NCBI RefSeq assembly: GCF_017874595.1
Contig: NZ_JAGILA010000002.1
Span: forward strand, 558,001 to 622,000
Source: Sinorhizobium kostiense
GTDB lineage: Bacteria > Pseudomonadota > Alphaproteobacteria > Rhizobiales > Rhizobiaceae
DNA: 64,000 nt
Reading direction: 5' to 3'
Each line of letters starts with the position of its first letter. Position 1 is the first letter of the stretch. A model generated the notes under the pieces. The model saw only the letters and a list, made by a program, of their open reading frames with translations, made no database searches and was not told the DNA's origin. Made by a program: the position numbers and the translations under genes. Positions 19,056 to 28,351 of the stretch are shown one piece after another.

Positions 19056-20111
19056 TCACAAATAGAGCCCGTCGCGCCGGGATCGCATGAGATCCGTGAT
19101 CCTGTCGTCAGGCTTCTCACGCAGAACGAGCCGCAATTCCACGACGAGGTCGCCGTGTTCCCCGTCGGCGCCCCGCATGCCCTTTCCCGGAACGCGGATC
19201 GCCTTGTCGGAGCCCGACCAGGCCGGCACCGCGACGGCAACCGGTCCGTTCGGCGTCTCCATCTCGATCTCGCAACCGAGGACGGCATCCTGGAGCTCGA
19301 GCGGCAAGGTAGTCACAAGGTCCAGACCCTGGGTCCTGAATGGCCCGTCCTCAGCAATGCGCAAGGTCGCGACCACATCGCCGCGCGTCATGCCGGCCAC
19401 TCGATAGCCCTGCTCCTTCAGTCGAATCACGTGCCCGTCGGTCGCGCCTGGCGGAATTGCGACCTTGACCGTCTCACCATCGGGAAGCACGACCGAAACC
19501 CGCGCGCGCGACATCACCTCGGCGACACTGACGGGCACGTCCACAACGAGGTCCGGAACTTTCTCCGCCGTTTTCGTAATGCGATCACGAATGCGGCGAA
19601 CAAGGGCTGCGACCAACTCCGCCCCAGGTGCTGCGGAACGCCGAGGCGACGTCGGCTCCGATGTCGCGCTCTCCTGTTTCGCCTCGGTGACCGGCTCCGG
19701 CTGCGGCTCTGTCGCCGGACCAGCTTTGTCGGCCTGTCGTGTCGCCGACGCTCGTGCCCTGGACGCTGCCGCGCCGGGCTGTGGGGAAACTCCGAAAATA
19801 CGGGAGACTGCCTCCTCCGCGGTTTCGGAGCCGACCGGCTCCTCGCTCGGCGCCGGTCCGCGCATTTTCTCCTTCATCGCCTCCATGCGGCGCAGTTCCG
19901 CCTCGCGCCGCGCCCAGTCGTAGCGGCTCCTGCGGACGGGATCGCGCAGGAGCTCGTAGGCCTTGCCAGCTTCTGCAAAACGTTCGGTCGCCAAAGGATC
20001 GTCCCGATTGTGATCGGGGTGGATCGCCTTTGCGACGGAGCGCCAGGCGGCCTTGATTTCCTCCTGCCCGGCATTTCGTCTCACACCGAGAATTGCATAG
20101 GGATCGCGCAT
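19056..20111 (-). CDS. J-domain (DnaJ class III/CbpA-like) co-chaperone
   Basis: A 351-residue protein. The J domain covers residues 1-66 with the Hsp70-stimulating HPD at 31-33 (KAIHPDHNRDD). It lacks both the Gly/Phe region and the zinc-finger repeats of true DnaJ. Instead a charged and Ala/Pro/Glu-rich linker of about 100 residues (70-170) leads to the DnaJ C-terminal substrate-binding domain, with VSVAEVMSRARVSVVLPDG, IPPGATDGHVIRLKEQGY and IRVPGKGMRGADGEHGDL. It probably works with DnaK on special substrates. The ATG gives a canonical MRDPYAILGV start. It lies upstream of fabI on the same strand, but the 200-bp gap makes a shared transcript uncertain. Confidence 0.9.
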   Translation of the reverse strand: MRDPYAILGVRRNAGQEEIKAAWRSVAKAIHPDHNRDDPLATERFAEAGKAYELLRDPVRRSRYDWARREAELRRMEAMKEKMRGPAPSEEPVGSETAEEAVSRIFGVSPQPGAAASRARASATRQADKAGPATEPQPEPVTEAKQESATSEPTSPRRSAAPGAELVAALVRRIRDRITKTAEKVPDLVVDVPVSVAEVMSRARVSVVLPDGETVKVAIPPGATDGHVIRLKEQGYRVAGMTRGDVVATLRIAEDGPFRTQGLDLVTTLPLELQDAVLGCEIEMETPNGPVAVAVPAWSGSDKAIRVPGKGMRGADGEHGDLVVELRLVLREKPDDRITDLMRSRRDGLYL

Positions 20112-20307
20112 GGCTTGTCACCATCTTCTTTGAGCGGCGGCGGCCTTCCCAAGGTGCGTGATTGCCAGCAAGGGAGCCCGAGTTTGAGGGCGATCATTCC
20201 GGGGAAGTTGCTAAATATCGGTTAGCCGGCGGCAGCCGTCGCCGGTCGCGAGGCCCGTTCGCCACGCCATTCCCTTGGTTTTGCGAAAACGTGGTTAACC
20301 GGCCATT

Positions 20308-20763
20308 TCAGCTGCGCGGGCCGAAGCTCGTGAGATACCATTCGCCGTTGTCCAATCGGCAGGTTCGGCCGTCGAACTTTGCAATGCCCTCGAAAGAGTG
20401 CCGGGTCGTGGTGAAGCGCCGGCAAAGAACGCCGGATGCATGGTCTTCCTCTATGCTGCTGATGACGCCGGCGCTGCCCGAGGCGGTATTCGCCCACGGA
20501 ATGGCACTCGTGCCTCCCTGGCTGATGTCGGCGGTGGAAACGGCGTTGCGCACCGCGACGGCATCTGAAAGGCCGTCCGACGTCTTGGCGACCGGTACGG
20601 TTCCGGTCGCCACCGAGCGGTCGACGCTTGAAGTCCCGAACACACCAAGACCCGCCCCCATGCACCCCTGGAGCACGAGCATCGTCAGGCAAACCGCCGC
20701 AGGGCGCAGCCATGCGGAGGAAAAACCCTTCTTGCAATCGATCCACTTTGCTATGTCTTGCAC
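20308..20763 (-). CDS. RT0821/Lpp0805-type surface lipoprotein
   Basis: A 151-residue protein if started at GTG, with AGGA about 10 bp upstream. An earlier ATG adds 43 residues that run into the pdxH promoter and lack signal character. The N-terminus [18 protein letters not shown] leads to the lipobox LVLQGC with Cys34 as lipidation site. The mature part ends with the family signature [17 protein letters not shown] and [13 protein letters not shown]. Such proteins (RT0821/Lpp0805 surface family, related to 17-kDa antigens) are outer-membrane lipoproteins of unknown function. It is divergent from pdxH. Confidence 0.75.
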   Translation of the reverse strand: MQDIAKWIDCKKGFSSAWLRPAAVCLTMLVLQGCMGAGLGVFGTSSVDRSVATGTVPVAKTSDGLSDAVAVRNAVSTADISQGGTSAIPWANTASGSAGVISSIEEDHASGVLCRRFTTTRHSFEGIAKFDGRTCRLDNGEWYLTSFGPRS

Positions 20764-20904
20764 GGCAATCCTGTCAGAGTCGCCAGAGCCCAACCGATCC
20801 CGATAAATTCGAAGGCAGGCTCTGACATCATTCGATACGGAAACACCAATCGGACTCATTCCGAACTGTTTCCGGGCCAGATACACGAGCATTGGAAGAT
20901 AATA

Positions 20905-21525
20905 ATGACGGCGAATGAGTTAACAAGCGGTGACTTCACGGAAACAAATGAGCCCTTTTCCCTTTTCGGCACATGGCTGAAAGACGCTGAGAAGAGCGAG
21001 TTGAACGATCCCAACGCCGTCGCTCTCGCGACCGTCGATCCCGACGGCATGCCCAATGTGCGCATGGTGCTGCTGAAGGGGTTCGACGAACGCGGCTTCG
21101 TCTTTTACACGAATTTCGAAAGTCGCAAAGGGTGCGAGCTACTGGCGACCCGCAAGGCCGCAATGTGTTTCCACTGGAAGTCGCTGCGCCGACAAGTGCG
21201 CCTGCGCGGCCCGGTCGAAATCGTGTCGAAGGAAGAGGCAGACGAGTATTTCAGGAGCCGGCCGCGCGGCAGCCGCATCGGCGCCTGGGCTTCCAAGCAA
21301 TCTCGCCCGCTCGAGAGCCGCTTCGCCTTGGAAAAGGCCGTCGCCGAATATACGACGCGCTATGCGATCGGCGAGATTCCGCGCCCGGAATACTGGTCCG
21401 GCTTCCGCATTGTCCCGACCTCGATCGAATTCTGGCACGACCGGCCCTTCCGCCTGCATGACCGCATCGAGTTCCATCGCCCGGCGCCGGAAGGCGGCTG
21501 GATGAAGGTGCGGATGTATCCCTGA
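20905..21525 (+). CDS. pdxH: Pyridoxamine 5'-phosphate oxidase
   Basis: A 206-residue FMN enzyme that oxidises PNP and PMP to pyridoxal 5'-phosphate. Motifs: [23 protein letters not shown], given here by position at residues 35-57, [30 protein letters not shown] (FMN-binding) and the C-terminal [33 protein letters not shown] is preferred as start because of GGAAG 8 bp upstream; the frame continues upstream without similarity. The length fits the family. The lipoprotein gene is divergent, and the polysaccharide deacetylase gene is convergent 14 bp away. Confidence 0.96.
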   Translation: MTANELTSGDFTETNEPFSLFGTWLKDAEKSELNDPNAVALATVDPDGMPNVRMVLLKGFDERGFVFYTNFESRKGCELLATRKAAMCFHWKSLRRQVRLRGPVEIVSKEEADEYFRSRPRGSRIGAWASKQSRPLESRFALEKAVAEYTTRYAIGEIPRPEYWSGFRIVPTSIEFWHDRPFRLHDRIEFHRPAPEGGWMKVRMYP

Positions 21526-21539
21526 GGGAAGCGTACGGC

Positions 21540-22589
21540 CTATATGGCCGCAATGCGAAACGGGATTCCGGATGCAAGCGCCGAGACGTAGCGCGGGCTC
21601 TGGAAGTGCCCATTGAGCGAAATCCGCGGCAAGCCGTGCAAGTTAGGCGAGGATGACAGCGTGCCCGGCTCCGTCGTGACCGCGATCCGGAGACCGAGTT
21701 CGGCGGCGAGGCGGTGGTCCCGCGGCGAAACGGTCGACCGGAAGCCATAGGGATATGCGAAGCTCGCAGGACGACGGCCAGCGATCTGCTCGACGCGCAC
21801 GATCGACGCCATGATCTCGCGCCGCGCCTCCTCCTCGCTAAGCTGCGCCAGGCCTCGGTGGCTGATCGTATGGGCGCCGAGGCTTGCAAGTGGGCTTTCG
21901 AGTAAAGCCCGGAGACCCGTCTCGTCAAGCGTAAGTCTGTCGGTGATGGCGAGCGGATCGATGCCGTGCGAGGCTACGGCATGGTTTAGCACAGCAACCG
22001 CGCGTGCCTCGTCGCCACCGTGGATATGAGCGGCGATGCGATCGAATGCCGCCTGTTTCTGCACGAGGCCTGCGGTCGCGATGGCTTCTTCCCCCGCTCC
22101 GAAGTCAAAGCGGATTTCCCGGCTTGAGGAAAGCCAATCGGCTAACGTTTCCCACCAGAGCGTGTGGGTGCGATCGACGTATCCGGCCGTGACGAAGACG
22201 GTGAAGGGAACGCGATGGCGTTCGAATATCGGAAGCGCGAATTCGAGATTGTTGCGATAGCCGTCGTCGAGCGTGAAACAGGCGAGCGGACGGGGATCGG
22301 CAGAGTTCAGATGCGCAGGCAGATCCTCGAGCGCGACGAAGCGATGGCCGTCGCGCCGCAAGGCCTGGATCGCGCTTTCAAGGAAGTCGGGTGTGATCTG
22401 CAGATGCGCGTTGGGGTCGAAGACGCGTTCGCGCCTGGGGCGGACATGGTGCAGGGTGAAGATCGCGCCGCGCCCGCGCGCGTAGGGCAGCAATCCTGAA
22501 CGCGCGACAAGGTGTGCGGCTTCGAGCCCGCCGGCGATGGCGGCCCGCCTGACGTGATTGCGCACGAGCCGCCCCAAGCCCTGCTTCAT
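21540..22589 (-). CDS. Polysaccharide deacetylase (NodB homology, CE4) family protein
   Basis: A 349-residue protein with a NodB-type domain. Metal and catalytic residues are visible: the FTLDDGYRNN motif near residue 125 (Asp-Asp), AHTISHRGLAQL (metal His pair) and FAYPYGFRSTV further on. An N-terminal stretch of about 60 residues precedes the first conserved part GAIFTLHHVRP. No signal peptide is obvious, so a cytosolic or membrane-associated role in exopolysaccharide, peptidoglycan or lipid-linked sugar metabolism is possible. The start MKQGLGRLVRNHVR is chosen, with a G-rich stretch rather far upstream, so it is uncertain. The gene is divergent from the carboxypeptidase gene. Confidence 0.87.
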   Translation of the reverse strand: MKQGLGRLVRNHVRRAAIAGGLEAAHLVARSGLLPYARGRGAIFTLHHVRPRRERVFDPNAHLQITPDFLESAIQALRRDGHRFVALEDLPAHLNSADPRPLACFTLDDGYRNNLEFALPIFERHRVPFTVFVTAGYVDRTHTLWWETLADWLSSSREIRFDFGAGEEAIATAGLVQKQAAFDRIAAHIHGGDEARAVAVLNHAVASHGIDPLAITDRLTLDETGLRALLESPLASLGAHTISHRGLAQLSEEEARREIMASIVRVEQIAGRRPASFAYPYGFRSTVSPRDHRLAAELGLRIAVTTEPGTLSSSPNLHGLPRISLNGHFQSPRYVSALASGIPFRIAAI

Positions 22590-22915
22590 CTCTTGTAACA
22601 ACCCCCCACTGGATCCGATCGTTTGCTCCGAAGCACCGGCGCGCGATCGCTCCCGACAAAGACGCAGCACACGGGCGGGCGGTCCAAACCAGCGCCGCCG
22701 GCGACAGCGTATTGGCGGCGGGTTAAGCCTTGTTGAATCCCCTGCCTCTCAGCTGCACGGGCACTGAAGCGAGGAAACTCGGGCCTCTCGAATAAAAATC
22801 ACCGCTTGGACCGGTTTTCGGCCGCAATGTTGCTACAATGGGGCGGACTGTCACATTATGAAACATGCGCGCCGCAGGCCGCCGTTGCTTGTTTGCGGGT
22901 CAAATGGGGGACTGG
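22590..22915. other. Divergent intergenic region between the deacetylase and carboxypeptidase genes
   Basis: About 325 bp with promoters expected for both flanking genes. No repeat, terminator or convincing operator is seen. The deacetylase frame stays open for 27 further codons, but without family similarity. Confidence 0.5.
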
Positions 22916-24166
22916 ATGAAGAATTTGCGACTCGCCTTGGCCACTGCGATGGCATTCCTCGCTGCCACCGCATCGGCACTTGCCGGCAGCGCCTCTCTCG
23001 TTCTCGACGTCCAAAGCGGCCGGGTGCTTGCAGCCGAAAACGCCGACGATCTCAATCATCCGGCCTCGCTCACCAAGATGATGACCGTCTATCTCACCTT
23101 CGAAGCCCTACGACGCGGGCAGATCGGCTGGGAGACACCCGTGCCGATGTCGAAGGAGGCCGCGCGCAAACCACCGACCAAGTTGCGCGTCAAGGCGGGT
23201 GACGCGATCACCGTGAGGGAGGCGGTGAACGCGATGATCGTGTCCTCGGCCAATGACGCCGCCGCGGCCATGGCCGAAAAGCTCGGCGGTTCCGAGGCGA
23301 ACTTCGCCCGAATGATGACCGCGAAGGCCCGCAGGCTCGGCATGTATCGCACGGTCTTCATCAATGCATCGGGGCTACCGGCAAGCGCACAGGTGACGAC
23401 TGCGCGCGACATGTCCAGGCTCGCCGTCGCGCTGATCAGGGATTTTCCATCAGAATACCGCCTCTTCTCGACCCAGAGCTTCGCCTTCCGCGGCCGCACC
23501 ATCCGCGGCCACAACAACCTCATGTATCGCTACGACGGCATGGACGGCATCAAGACCGGCTACACCAATGCTTCCGGCTTCAATCTCGTCAGCGCCGTCA
23601 GGGACGGCAATCGCCGCATTATCGGTGTGGTCCTCGGCGGGCGTACGGCAAAAAGCCGAGACAACAAGATGGCCGCCCTTCTCGACCAACATCTTGGAAG
23701 AACGTCGTCGCCGAAGGTAGCAACGATGGTCGCCGCCGCGAAGTCGAACAATACGTCCGAGGTACCGACATTGCCCGGTGTTTCGTTATCCTATGCGGGT
23801 GAAATCAAGCGGGTGGACAGGGCCGAGTCGGCGATCATGGCGGCAACCGCCACCGCGATCCCGCGGGAAAGGCCGACCCCTGTAAGCGAAGTCGCGAGCG
23901 CGGATCGGCCAACCGGCAAGTGGCAGATCCAGATTTCGACGACGCCATCGGCAGAAGGTGCGCGCCGGATTCTCATCGAAGCCCAATCCGCCGGCGGCGC
24001 GGCACTCTTAGGTGCTTCACCCTACACGGACGTGAAGGGAACCGGTTCGGCCGCGCGTTACAGGGCGCGATTCGCCGGCTTCCCCACTCGCGAGGCCGCC
24101 GCGTCTGCTTGCGACGTCCTGAAGAAGCGTTCCTACGACTGCCTGCTGCTTCCCGGCCGCAGCTAG
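22916..24166 (+). CDS. D-alanyl-D-alanine carboxypeptidase (PBP5/DacF type) with SPOR domain
   Basis: A 416-residue periplasmic peptidoglycan enzyme that trims the terminal D-Ala of stem peptides. A signal peptide covers residues 1-23 (MKNLRLALATAMAFLAATAS). All three catalytic motifs are present: SLTK (Ser51-Lys54), SAN in VSSANDAAAAM and KTG in GIKTGYTNASG. After the catalytic domain (to about residue 270) comes a linker, then a C-terminal SPOR domain (about 335-415, GKWQIQISTTPSAEGARRIL to SYDCLLLPG), which binds denuded septal glycan and would place the enzyme at the division site. The start has GGGGGA just upstream and is preferred over two earlier ATGs. The SPOR tail is the usual rhizobial variant. 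Confidence 0.94.
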   Translation: MKNLRLALATAMAFLAATASALAGSASLVLDVQSGRVLAAENADDLNHPASLTKMMTVYLTFEALRRGQIGWETPVPMSKEAARKPPTKLRVKAGDAITVREAVNAMIVSSANDAAAAMAEKLGGSEANFARMMTAKARRLGMYRTVFINASGLPASAQVTTARDMSRLAVALIRDFPSEYRLFSTQSFAFRGRTIRGHNNLMYRYDGMDGIKTGYTNASGFNLVSAVRDGNRRIIGVVLGGRTAKSRDNKMAALLDQHLGRTSSPKVATMVAAAKSNNTSEVPTLPGVSLSYAGEIKRVDRAESAIMAATATAIPRERPTPVSEVASADRPTGKWQIQISTTPSAEGARRILIEAQSAGGAALLGASPYTDVKGTGSAARYRARFAGFPTREAAASACDVLKKRSYDCLLLPGRS

Positions 24167-24218
24167 ATGTGAGCTTGCGCGAGCGTCTCTTCCGCGCAGC
24201 GGACCTGCTGACGCCGTC

Positions 24219-25634
24219 CTACGCCTGTGTTCCGCCGACGGTGATCTGATCCATCCGGAGATGCGGCTGGCCGACGCCAACCGGCACCCATTGCCCGCCC
24301 TTGCCGCAATTGCCGATGCCGGTGTCGAGCTTCATGTCGTCGCCGACCATCGTGACCCGTTTCATCGCCTCCGGGCCGTTGCCGATCAGCATAGCGCCCT
24401 TTACCGGCGCGCCGATTTTGCCATCCTCGATAAGGTAGGCCTCGGTGCAGCCGAACACGAACTTGCCGGAGGTGATGTCGACCTGACCGCCACCAAAGGA
24501 AACGGCATAGAGGCCCTTCTTCACCGATGCGATGATTTCCTGGGGCGTGCGGTCGCCGGCAAGCATGTAGGTGTTGGTCATGCGCGGCATCGGCACATAG
24601 GCGTAACCCTGACGGCGCCCGTTCCCCGTCGGTGTCATGCCCATGAGGCGTGCGTTCTGCCGGTCCTGCATGTAGCCGACGAGCTTGCCGTCTTCGATCA
24701 GCACGTTATAGCCCGAGGGCGTGCCCTCGTCGTCGACCGAGATTGAACCGCGCCGCGCCTCGATCGTGCCGTCGTCGACGATGGTCACGCCTTTGGCGGC
24801 CACCTGCTCGCCGAGCAGACCCGCGAAGGCGGACGTCTTCTTGCGATTGAAGTCGCCCTCCAGGCCATGGCCAACCGCTTCGTGCAACATCACGCCCGGC
24901 CAGCCGGAGGCGAGCACGACATCCATGGTGCCGGCCGGCGCGTCGATCGCGGTGAGATTGACGAGCGCCTGCCGCAATGCCTCGTCAGCGCCGCGCTGCC
25001 AGTTTTCTTCCGTGACGAGATCGCCGAAGCCGCGCCGGCCGCCCGTGCCGAAAGTTCCCGTTTCCTGCCGATCGCCCTCGCCTACCACGACCGAGATGTT
25101 GATGCGGGTCATGGGGCGCACGTCGTGAACGCGGTGCCCGTCGGCCCTCAGGATATCCACCACCTGCCAGCTTGCCGAGATCGTCGCCGTCACCTGGCGG
25201 ACCTTGGGCTCCTTGGCGCGAAGATAGGCATCGATTTCCTGCAGCAACTTCACCTTTGCATCGAAGCTCGGTTCGCCGATCGGGTTCCCGTCGCCATAGA
25301 GTTTCTTGTTGGTGCGCTGCGGGGCGGCGGCGTAGGAGCCCGAATAGCCACGGGTCACCTGCCCCACCGCGTCGGCGGCCCTCTGCAGCGCAGCAAGCGA
25401 CAGTTCTCCGGCATGAGCATAGCCGACCGCCTCGCCGGCAACCGCACGCAGGCCGAAGCCCTGATCGGTATTGAAGCTGCCGCCCTTCAATCGTCCATTA
25501 TCGAAGGTAAGAACCTCCGCCTGCGCATGCTCCAGGAAGAGCTCGCCATCGTCGGCGCCGGAAAGCGTCTTGGAGAGAACCTTGCGGACCGTGGCCTCGT
25601 CCGCATCGAAGAGGCTTGCCAGATTGGTGTCCAT
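24219..25634 (-). CDS. tldD: Metalloprotease TldD
   Basis: A 471-residue protease subunit that works with TldE/PmbA to unfold and digest small peptides (microcin B17 maturation, CcdA degradation in E. coli). The zinc motif is HEAVGHGLEGD near residue 250, with the conserved SGYNVLIEDGKLVGYMQDR and the C-terminal MGNCGKxGQ-like region (GIGNCGKGGQWVPVGVGQP). Start MDTNLASLFDADE follows GGAGC and matches the usual length; two earlier in-frame ATGs would add only 12 residues. No tldE is in the window. It is convergent with the carboxypeptidase gene. Confidence 0.96.
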   Translation of the reverse strand: MDTNLASLFDADEATVRKVLSKTLSGADDGELFLEHAQAEVLTFDNGRLKGGSFNTDQGFGLRAVAGEAVGYAHAGELSLAALQRAADAVGQVTRGYSGSYAAAPQRTNKKLYGDGNPIGEPSFDAKVKLLQEIDAYLRAKEPKVRQVTATISASWQVVDILRADGHRVHDVRPMTRINISVVVGEGDRQETGTFGTGGRRGFGDLVTEENWQRGADEALRQALVNLTAIDAPAGTMDVVLASGWPGVMLHEAVGHGLEGDFNRKKTSAFAGLLGEQVAAKGVTIVDDGTIEARRGSISVDDEGTPSGYNVLIEDGKLVGYMQDRQNARLMGMTPTGNGRRQGYAYVPMPRMTNTYMLAGDRTPQEIIASVKKGLYAVSFGGGQVDITSGKFVFGCTEAYLIEDGKIGAPVKGAMLIGNGPEAMKRVTMVGDDMKLDTGIGNCGKGGQWVPVGVGQPHLRMDQITVGGTQA

Positions 25635-25707
25635 GGTTCTGCTCCGCGTCATGAAGGTTTTCTGCTCCATTTAGGGAGCACGGTGCTGCAAGCCAAGAAA
25701 AAATCCG

Positions 25708-26907
25708 TCAGGAACCGACGTTGTTCCAGCCATCGAGCAGCTTGACCCCCTCCACCCCGGCGAAACGGGCGATCCGGTCGAGTTCGGCTTCGAGCTTCTC
25801 GATTCGCCCGGAGGAGGCCTTGATACCGGGTTCCAGCCACAGGCGCCGCACGTCAAGGCTGCCGCGCTTGCGATCGGCCTTCATGTCGATGCGGCCGATC
25901 AGCCGATCGCCTTCGAGAAGCGGAAAGACGTAATAGCCGTATTCGCGCTTCGGCTCGGGAACGAAGACCTCGATGCGGTAGAAAAAGCCGAAGAGGCGTT
26001 CCGTGCGGTTGCGGTCGCGCAGCAAGGGATCGAAGGGGCTCAGAACGCGAACGCGTGCCGGAGCATCGGGAATGTCGCCGAGAGCGTCCGGAAAGCCCGC
26101 AAATGCATAGCACGGGCGCGGCTTGCCGCCGTTGGCTGTCTCGATCGAAACATTGCAGAGTTCGTCCCGATGGGCCGCCACCCAGGCCCTGGCCTCGTCC
26201 GGCGAAACGAGATCCCAGAAGGCGGCTACCTCACCATGGGTCGCAAAACCCAGCCGCTCGAGCGCGCTGCGGCATGCCCAGTCGACGAACTGCTCATGCG
26301 TCACCTCGCCCTCGTAATGATGGGCGGGGATGACCCGCTCAGTGAGGTCATAGACCTTCTGGAAGTTCACACGGCGGGCGATCGCAAGCCGGCCCCGGCG
26401 CCACAACACCTCGAGCGCCGTCTTCGACGGATGCCAGTTCCACCACCCGCCGGACTCGTGATCCTCCTCTTTCAGGTCGCGCGCCATCACCGCGCCGTTG
26501 CTCGCGATCCGCTGATAGGTCTCGTCGCAGCCCGAGTCGAAGCCGTCCCCGCGCCACTTGCGCCAGCGCTCCCTTATCGTTTCCTCTTCCCATTTGAAGC
26601 GGTGTTTCCAATAGATGAAGAAGCGGCTCGGAATGATCGAGGCGTCGTGAGTCCAATGTTCGAAGAGTTCGCCGTCCTCTTCCAGGAGTTCGGTGAGGTG
26701 CTCGCGCCGATAGGTCTGGTTTCGGGAGAAAAGGATCTGGTGATGGGCGCGCTCGACGGTGGCGATGCTGTCGACCTGCACGAAGCCGAGATCGTGGATG
26801 AGGTGGAGCAAGCCCTCCTTGCCGAGCGAGCGATGCGGCGCGGCCGAGAGCCCCTGCTTGGCGATGAAGATGCGGCGGGCGTCGTGGTTGGAGAGGCGAA
26901 TCGTCAT
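25708..26907 (-). CDS. AlkZ/YcaQ-like crosslink-repair DNA glycosylase (winged-helix, DUF1006)
   Basis: A 399-residue protein of the HTH_42 superfamily, known in E. coli (YcaQ) and Streptomyces (AlkZ) for unhooking DNA interstrand crosslinks and removing alkylated bases. The catalytic Q-phi-D motif is visible as Gln44-Val45-Asp46 in GFVQVDSIATVERAHH. Other family marks are the EHWTHDASIIP segment, the tandem winged-helix region, LSPFDPLLRDRNRTERLFGF and the YYVFPLLEGDRLIGRIDMK C-terminus. Length matches YcaQ. It is divergent from bioM, with a 130-bp spacer. No toxin or antibiotic cluster is nearby, so it is a housekeeping repair version. Confidence 0.92.
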   Translation of the reverse strand: MTIRLSNHDARRIFIAKQGLSAAPHRSLGKEGLLHLIHDLGFVQVDSIATVERAHHQILFSRNQTYRREHLTELLEEDGELFEHWTHDASIIPSRFFIYWKHRFKWEEETIRERWRKWRGDGFDSGCDETYQRIASNGAVMARDLKEEDHESGGWWNWHPSKTALEVLWRRGRLAIARRVNFQKVYDLTERVIPAHHYEGEVTHEQFVDWACRSALERLGFATHGEVAAFWDLVSPDEARAWVAAHRDELCNVSIETANGGKPRPCYAFAGFPDALGDIPDAPARVRVLSPFDPLLRDRNRTERLFGFFYRIEVFVPEPKREYGYYVFPLLEGDRLIGRIDMKADRKRGSLDVRRLWLEPGIKASSGRIEKLEAELDRIARFAGVEGVKLLDGWNNVGS

Positions 26908-26979
26908 GACGGGAAGGATAGGCTTTTATTCCCAAATTTCCAATGCCGCTCCAGCGCAGAGCCTACCGGCAAAGCCGCA

Positions 26980-27008
26980 TTGCCCTTGTCGACCGACATG
27001 GCCTATAG
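26980..27008 (+). promoter_or_regulatory. Probable sigma-70 promoter of the bioMNY operon
   Basis: TTGCCC (26980-26985) and CTATAG (27003-27008) are separated by exactly 17 bp, close to the rhizobial consensus CTTGAC-N17-CTATAT. The TATAGA part resembles half of the BioR operator TTATAGATAA, but the other half does not match. A start about 7 bp downstream would leave a short leader carrying the GAGGG ribosome binding site of the TTG-initiated bioM. The ATG at 26998 would then lie inside the promoter and could not be the start. Confidence 0.5.
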
Positions 27009-27039
27009 AGCGATCACGAAACGTGCGAGGGCACAAGGC

Positions 27040-27720
27040 TTGGATATCCGCTTTACCGATTGCTCGGTCAGCTTCGGCGAACGGCTCGCGCTTCATCCCC
27101 TGACTCTTGTGCTCAGCGAGAGGCGCATCGGCGTTATCGGCCTCAACGGCTCGGGTAAGACGACCTTCGCGCGGCTGATCAACGGTCTCGTGAAGCCCAC
27201 CAAGGGACGTGTCGAGGTCAACGGTCTCGACACGGTCAAGGACGACCGTGCCGTGCTCGCCGAGGCGGGCTTCATCTTCCAAAATCCGCAGCACCAACTG
27301 ATCATGCCGATCGTCTCCGAGGATATCGCCTTCGGCCTCAAAAATCGCGGTCTGCCGGCCAAGGAGATTTCGCTCCGAACGGAGGCGCTGCTGGCCCGTT
27401 TCGGCATCAGCCATCTCGGCAAGCGGCGGGTGCACGAGCTTTCGGGCGGCGAAACACAACTCGTGGCAATGGCGAGCGTCCTCGTCACCGGACCGAAAAT
27501 CCTGATCCTCGACGAGCCGACCAACCAGCTCGACCTGCGCAACCGCCGCATGGTCGCGGAAACGATCGATGCGCTCGACGAGGACACGATCGTCATTACC
27601 CACGATCTAGGACTGGTCGAAGGGGTCGAGCGCCTCCTGCTCTTTCACGAGGGCAAACTTATCGCCGACGGCGCTCCGAGCGAGACTATCCGGCGCTATC
27701 ATGAGGTCGCCGGATGCTGA
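27040..27720 (+). CDS. bioM: BioM, ATPase subunit of the biotin ECF transporter
   Basis: A 226-residue ABC ATPase that powers biotin uptake with BioN and BioY. It shows Walker A GLNGSGKTTF near residue 30, the Q loop FIFQNPQHQL, signature LSGGE, Walker B ILILDEPTNQ and the switch His in VITHDLG. The TTG start (MDIRFTDCSVSF) is preferred: it has GAGGG 9 bp upstream and gives a typical ABC N-terminus, while an ATG 14 codons earlier overlaps the likely promoter. It overlaps bioN by 7 bases. This is the ECF type in which BioMN are dedicated to BioY. Regulation by biotin through a BioR-like repressor is possible, but the operator is weak. Confidence 0.93.
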   Translation: MDIRFTDCSVSFGERLALHPLTLVLSERRIGVIGLNGSGKTTFARLINGLVKPTKGRVEVNGLDTVKDDRAVLAEAGFIFQNPQHQLIMPIVSEDIAFGLKNRGLPAKEISLRTEALLARFGISHLGKRRVHELSGGETQLVAMASVLVTGPKILILDEPTNQLDLRNRRMVAETIDALDEDTIVITHDLGLVEGVERLLLFHEGKLIADGAPSETIRRYHEVAGC

Positions 27721-28319
27721 CGAGCCTCTATGTCGAGGGACGGAGTTGGTTTCACCGGGTACCGGTGCGGGCGAAGCTCATCGCGCTCCTTGCCCTCAGT
27801 ATTGCGCTCTTTACGACCAATTCGGTCCTCCTGCTGCTGCCGGCCTTTCTCGTCTGCGGCGGGCTCTATTTCTCGCTCGGCCTGACGCTTCGCCAGGCCT
27901 CGGCACGCATCGGCTTCATCTTCTTCACCATCCTGGTGCTCGCCGCCGTCAACCTCTTCCTCGTCCCGTTGCCGCAGGTCGTCGCTCTCGTGCTCAGGCT
28001 TATGGCGCTCGTTTTCTTCGCCGCCGCCGTCACGGCGACGACCACCATCGGCGCCTTCATGGACGAGGTGACGTTTCTTTTGAGCCCTTGCGAGCGCCTC
28101 GGATTGCTAAGGGCGGCCGATGTCAGCCTCGCACTCGGCCTTGTCCTGCGCTTCGTTCCCGATATCTTCGCGCATTACCAGGCGATCAGCGAGGCCCACC
28201 GCGCCCGCGGCTTGCCGATCCGGCCGCTGACAATCATTGGACCGTTGATCATCCTAACGCTGAAAGATGCGGATACGATCGCGGCAGCCATTGACGCCCG
28301 CGGATTTCGCCGGCAATGA
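27714..28319 (+). CDS. bioN: BioN, transmembrane subunit of the biotin ECF transporter
   Basis: A 201-residue membrane protein of the EcfT type with four to five helices (about residues 22-45, 50-66, 69-88, 91-108). The coupling helices include the Ala-Arg-Gly signature as EAHRARGL near residue 165, which is the ATPase contact site. It starts 7 bases before the bioM stop, so translation is coupled. It works with BioM to energise the substrate subunit BioY. Confidence 0.93.
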   Translation: MLTSLYVEGRSWFHRVPVRAKLIALLALSIALFTTNSVLLLLPAFLVCGGLYFSLGLTLRQASARIGFIFFTILVLAAVNLFLVPLPQVVALVLRLMALVFFAAAVTATTTIGAFMDEVTFLLSPCERLGLLRAADVSLALGLVLRFVPDIFAHYQAISEAHRARGLPIRPLTIIGPLIILTLKDADTIAAAIDARGFRRQ

Positions 28320-28351
28320 ATTCGCGATTCCTAATAAAAGGATAGGACCCC

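Noticed and set aside
20764-20892. Longer lipoprotein start at 20892
   Set aside because: The added 43 residues place charged sequence before the signal peptide and would overlap the pdxH promoter region; the GTG at 20763 has a ribosome binding site.
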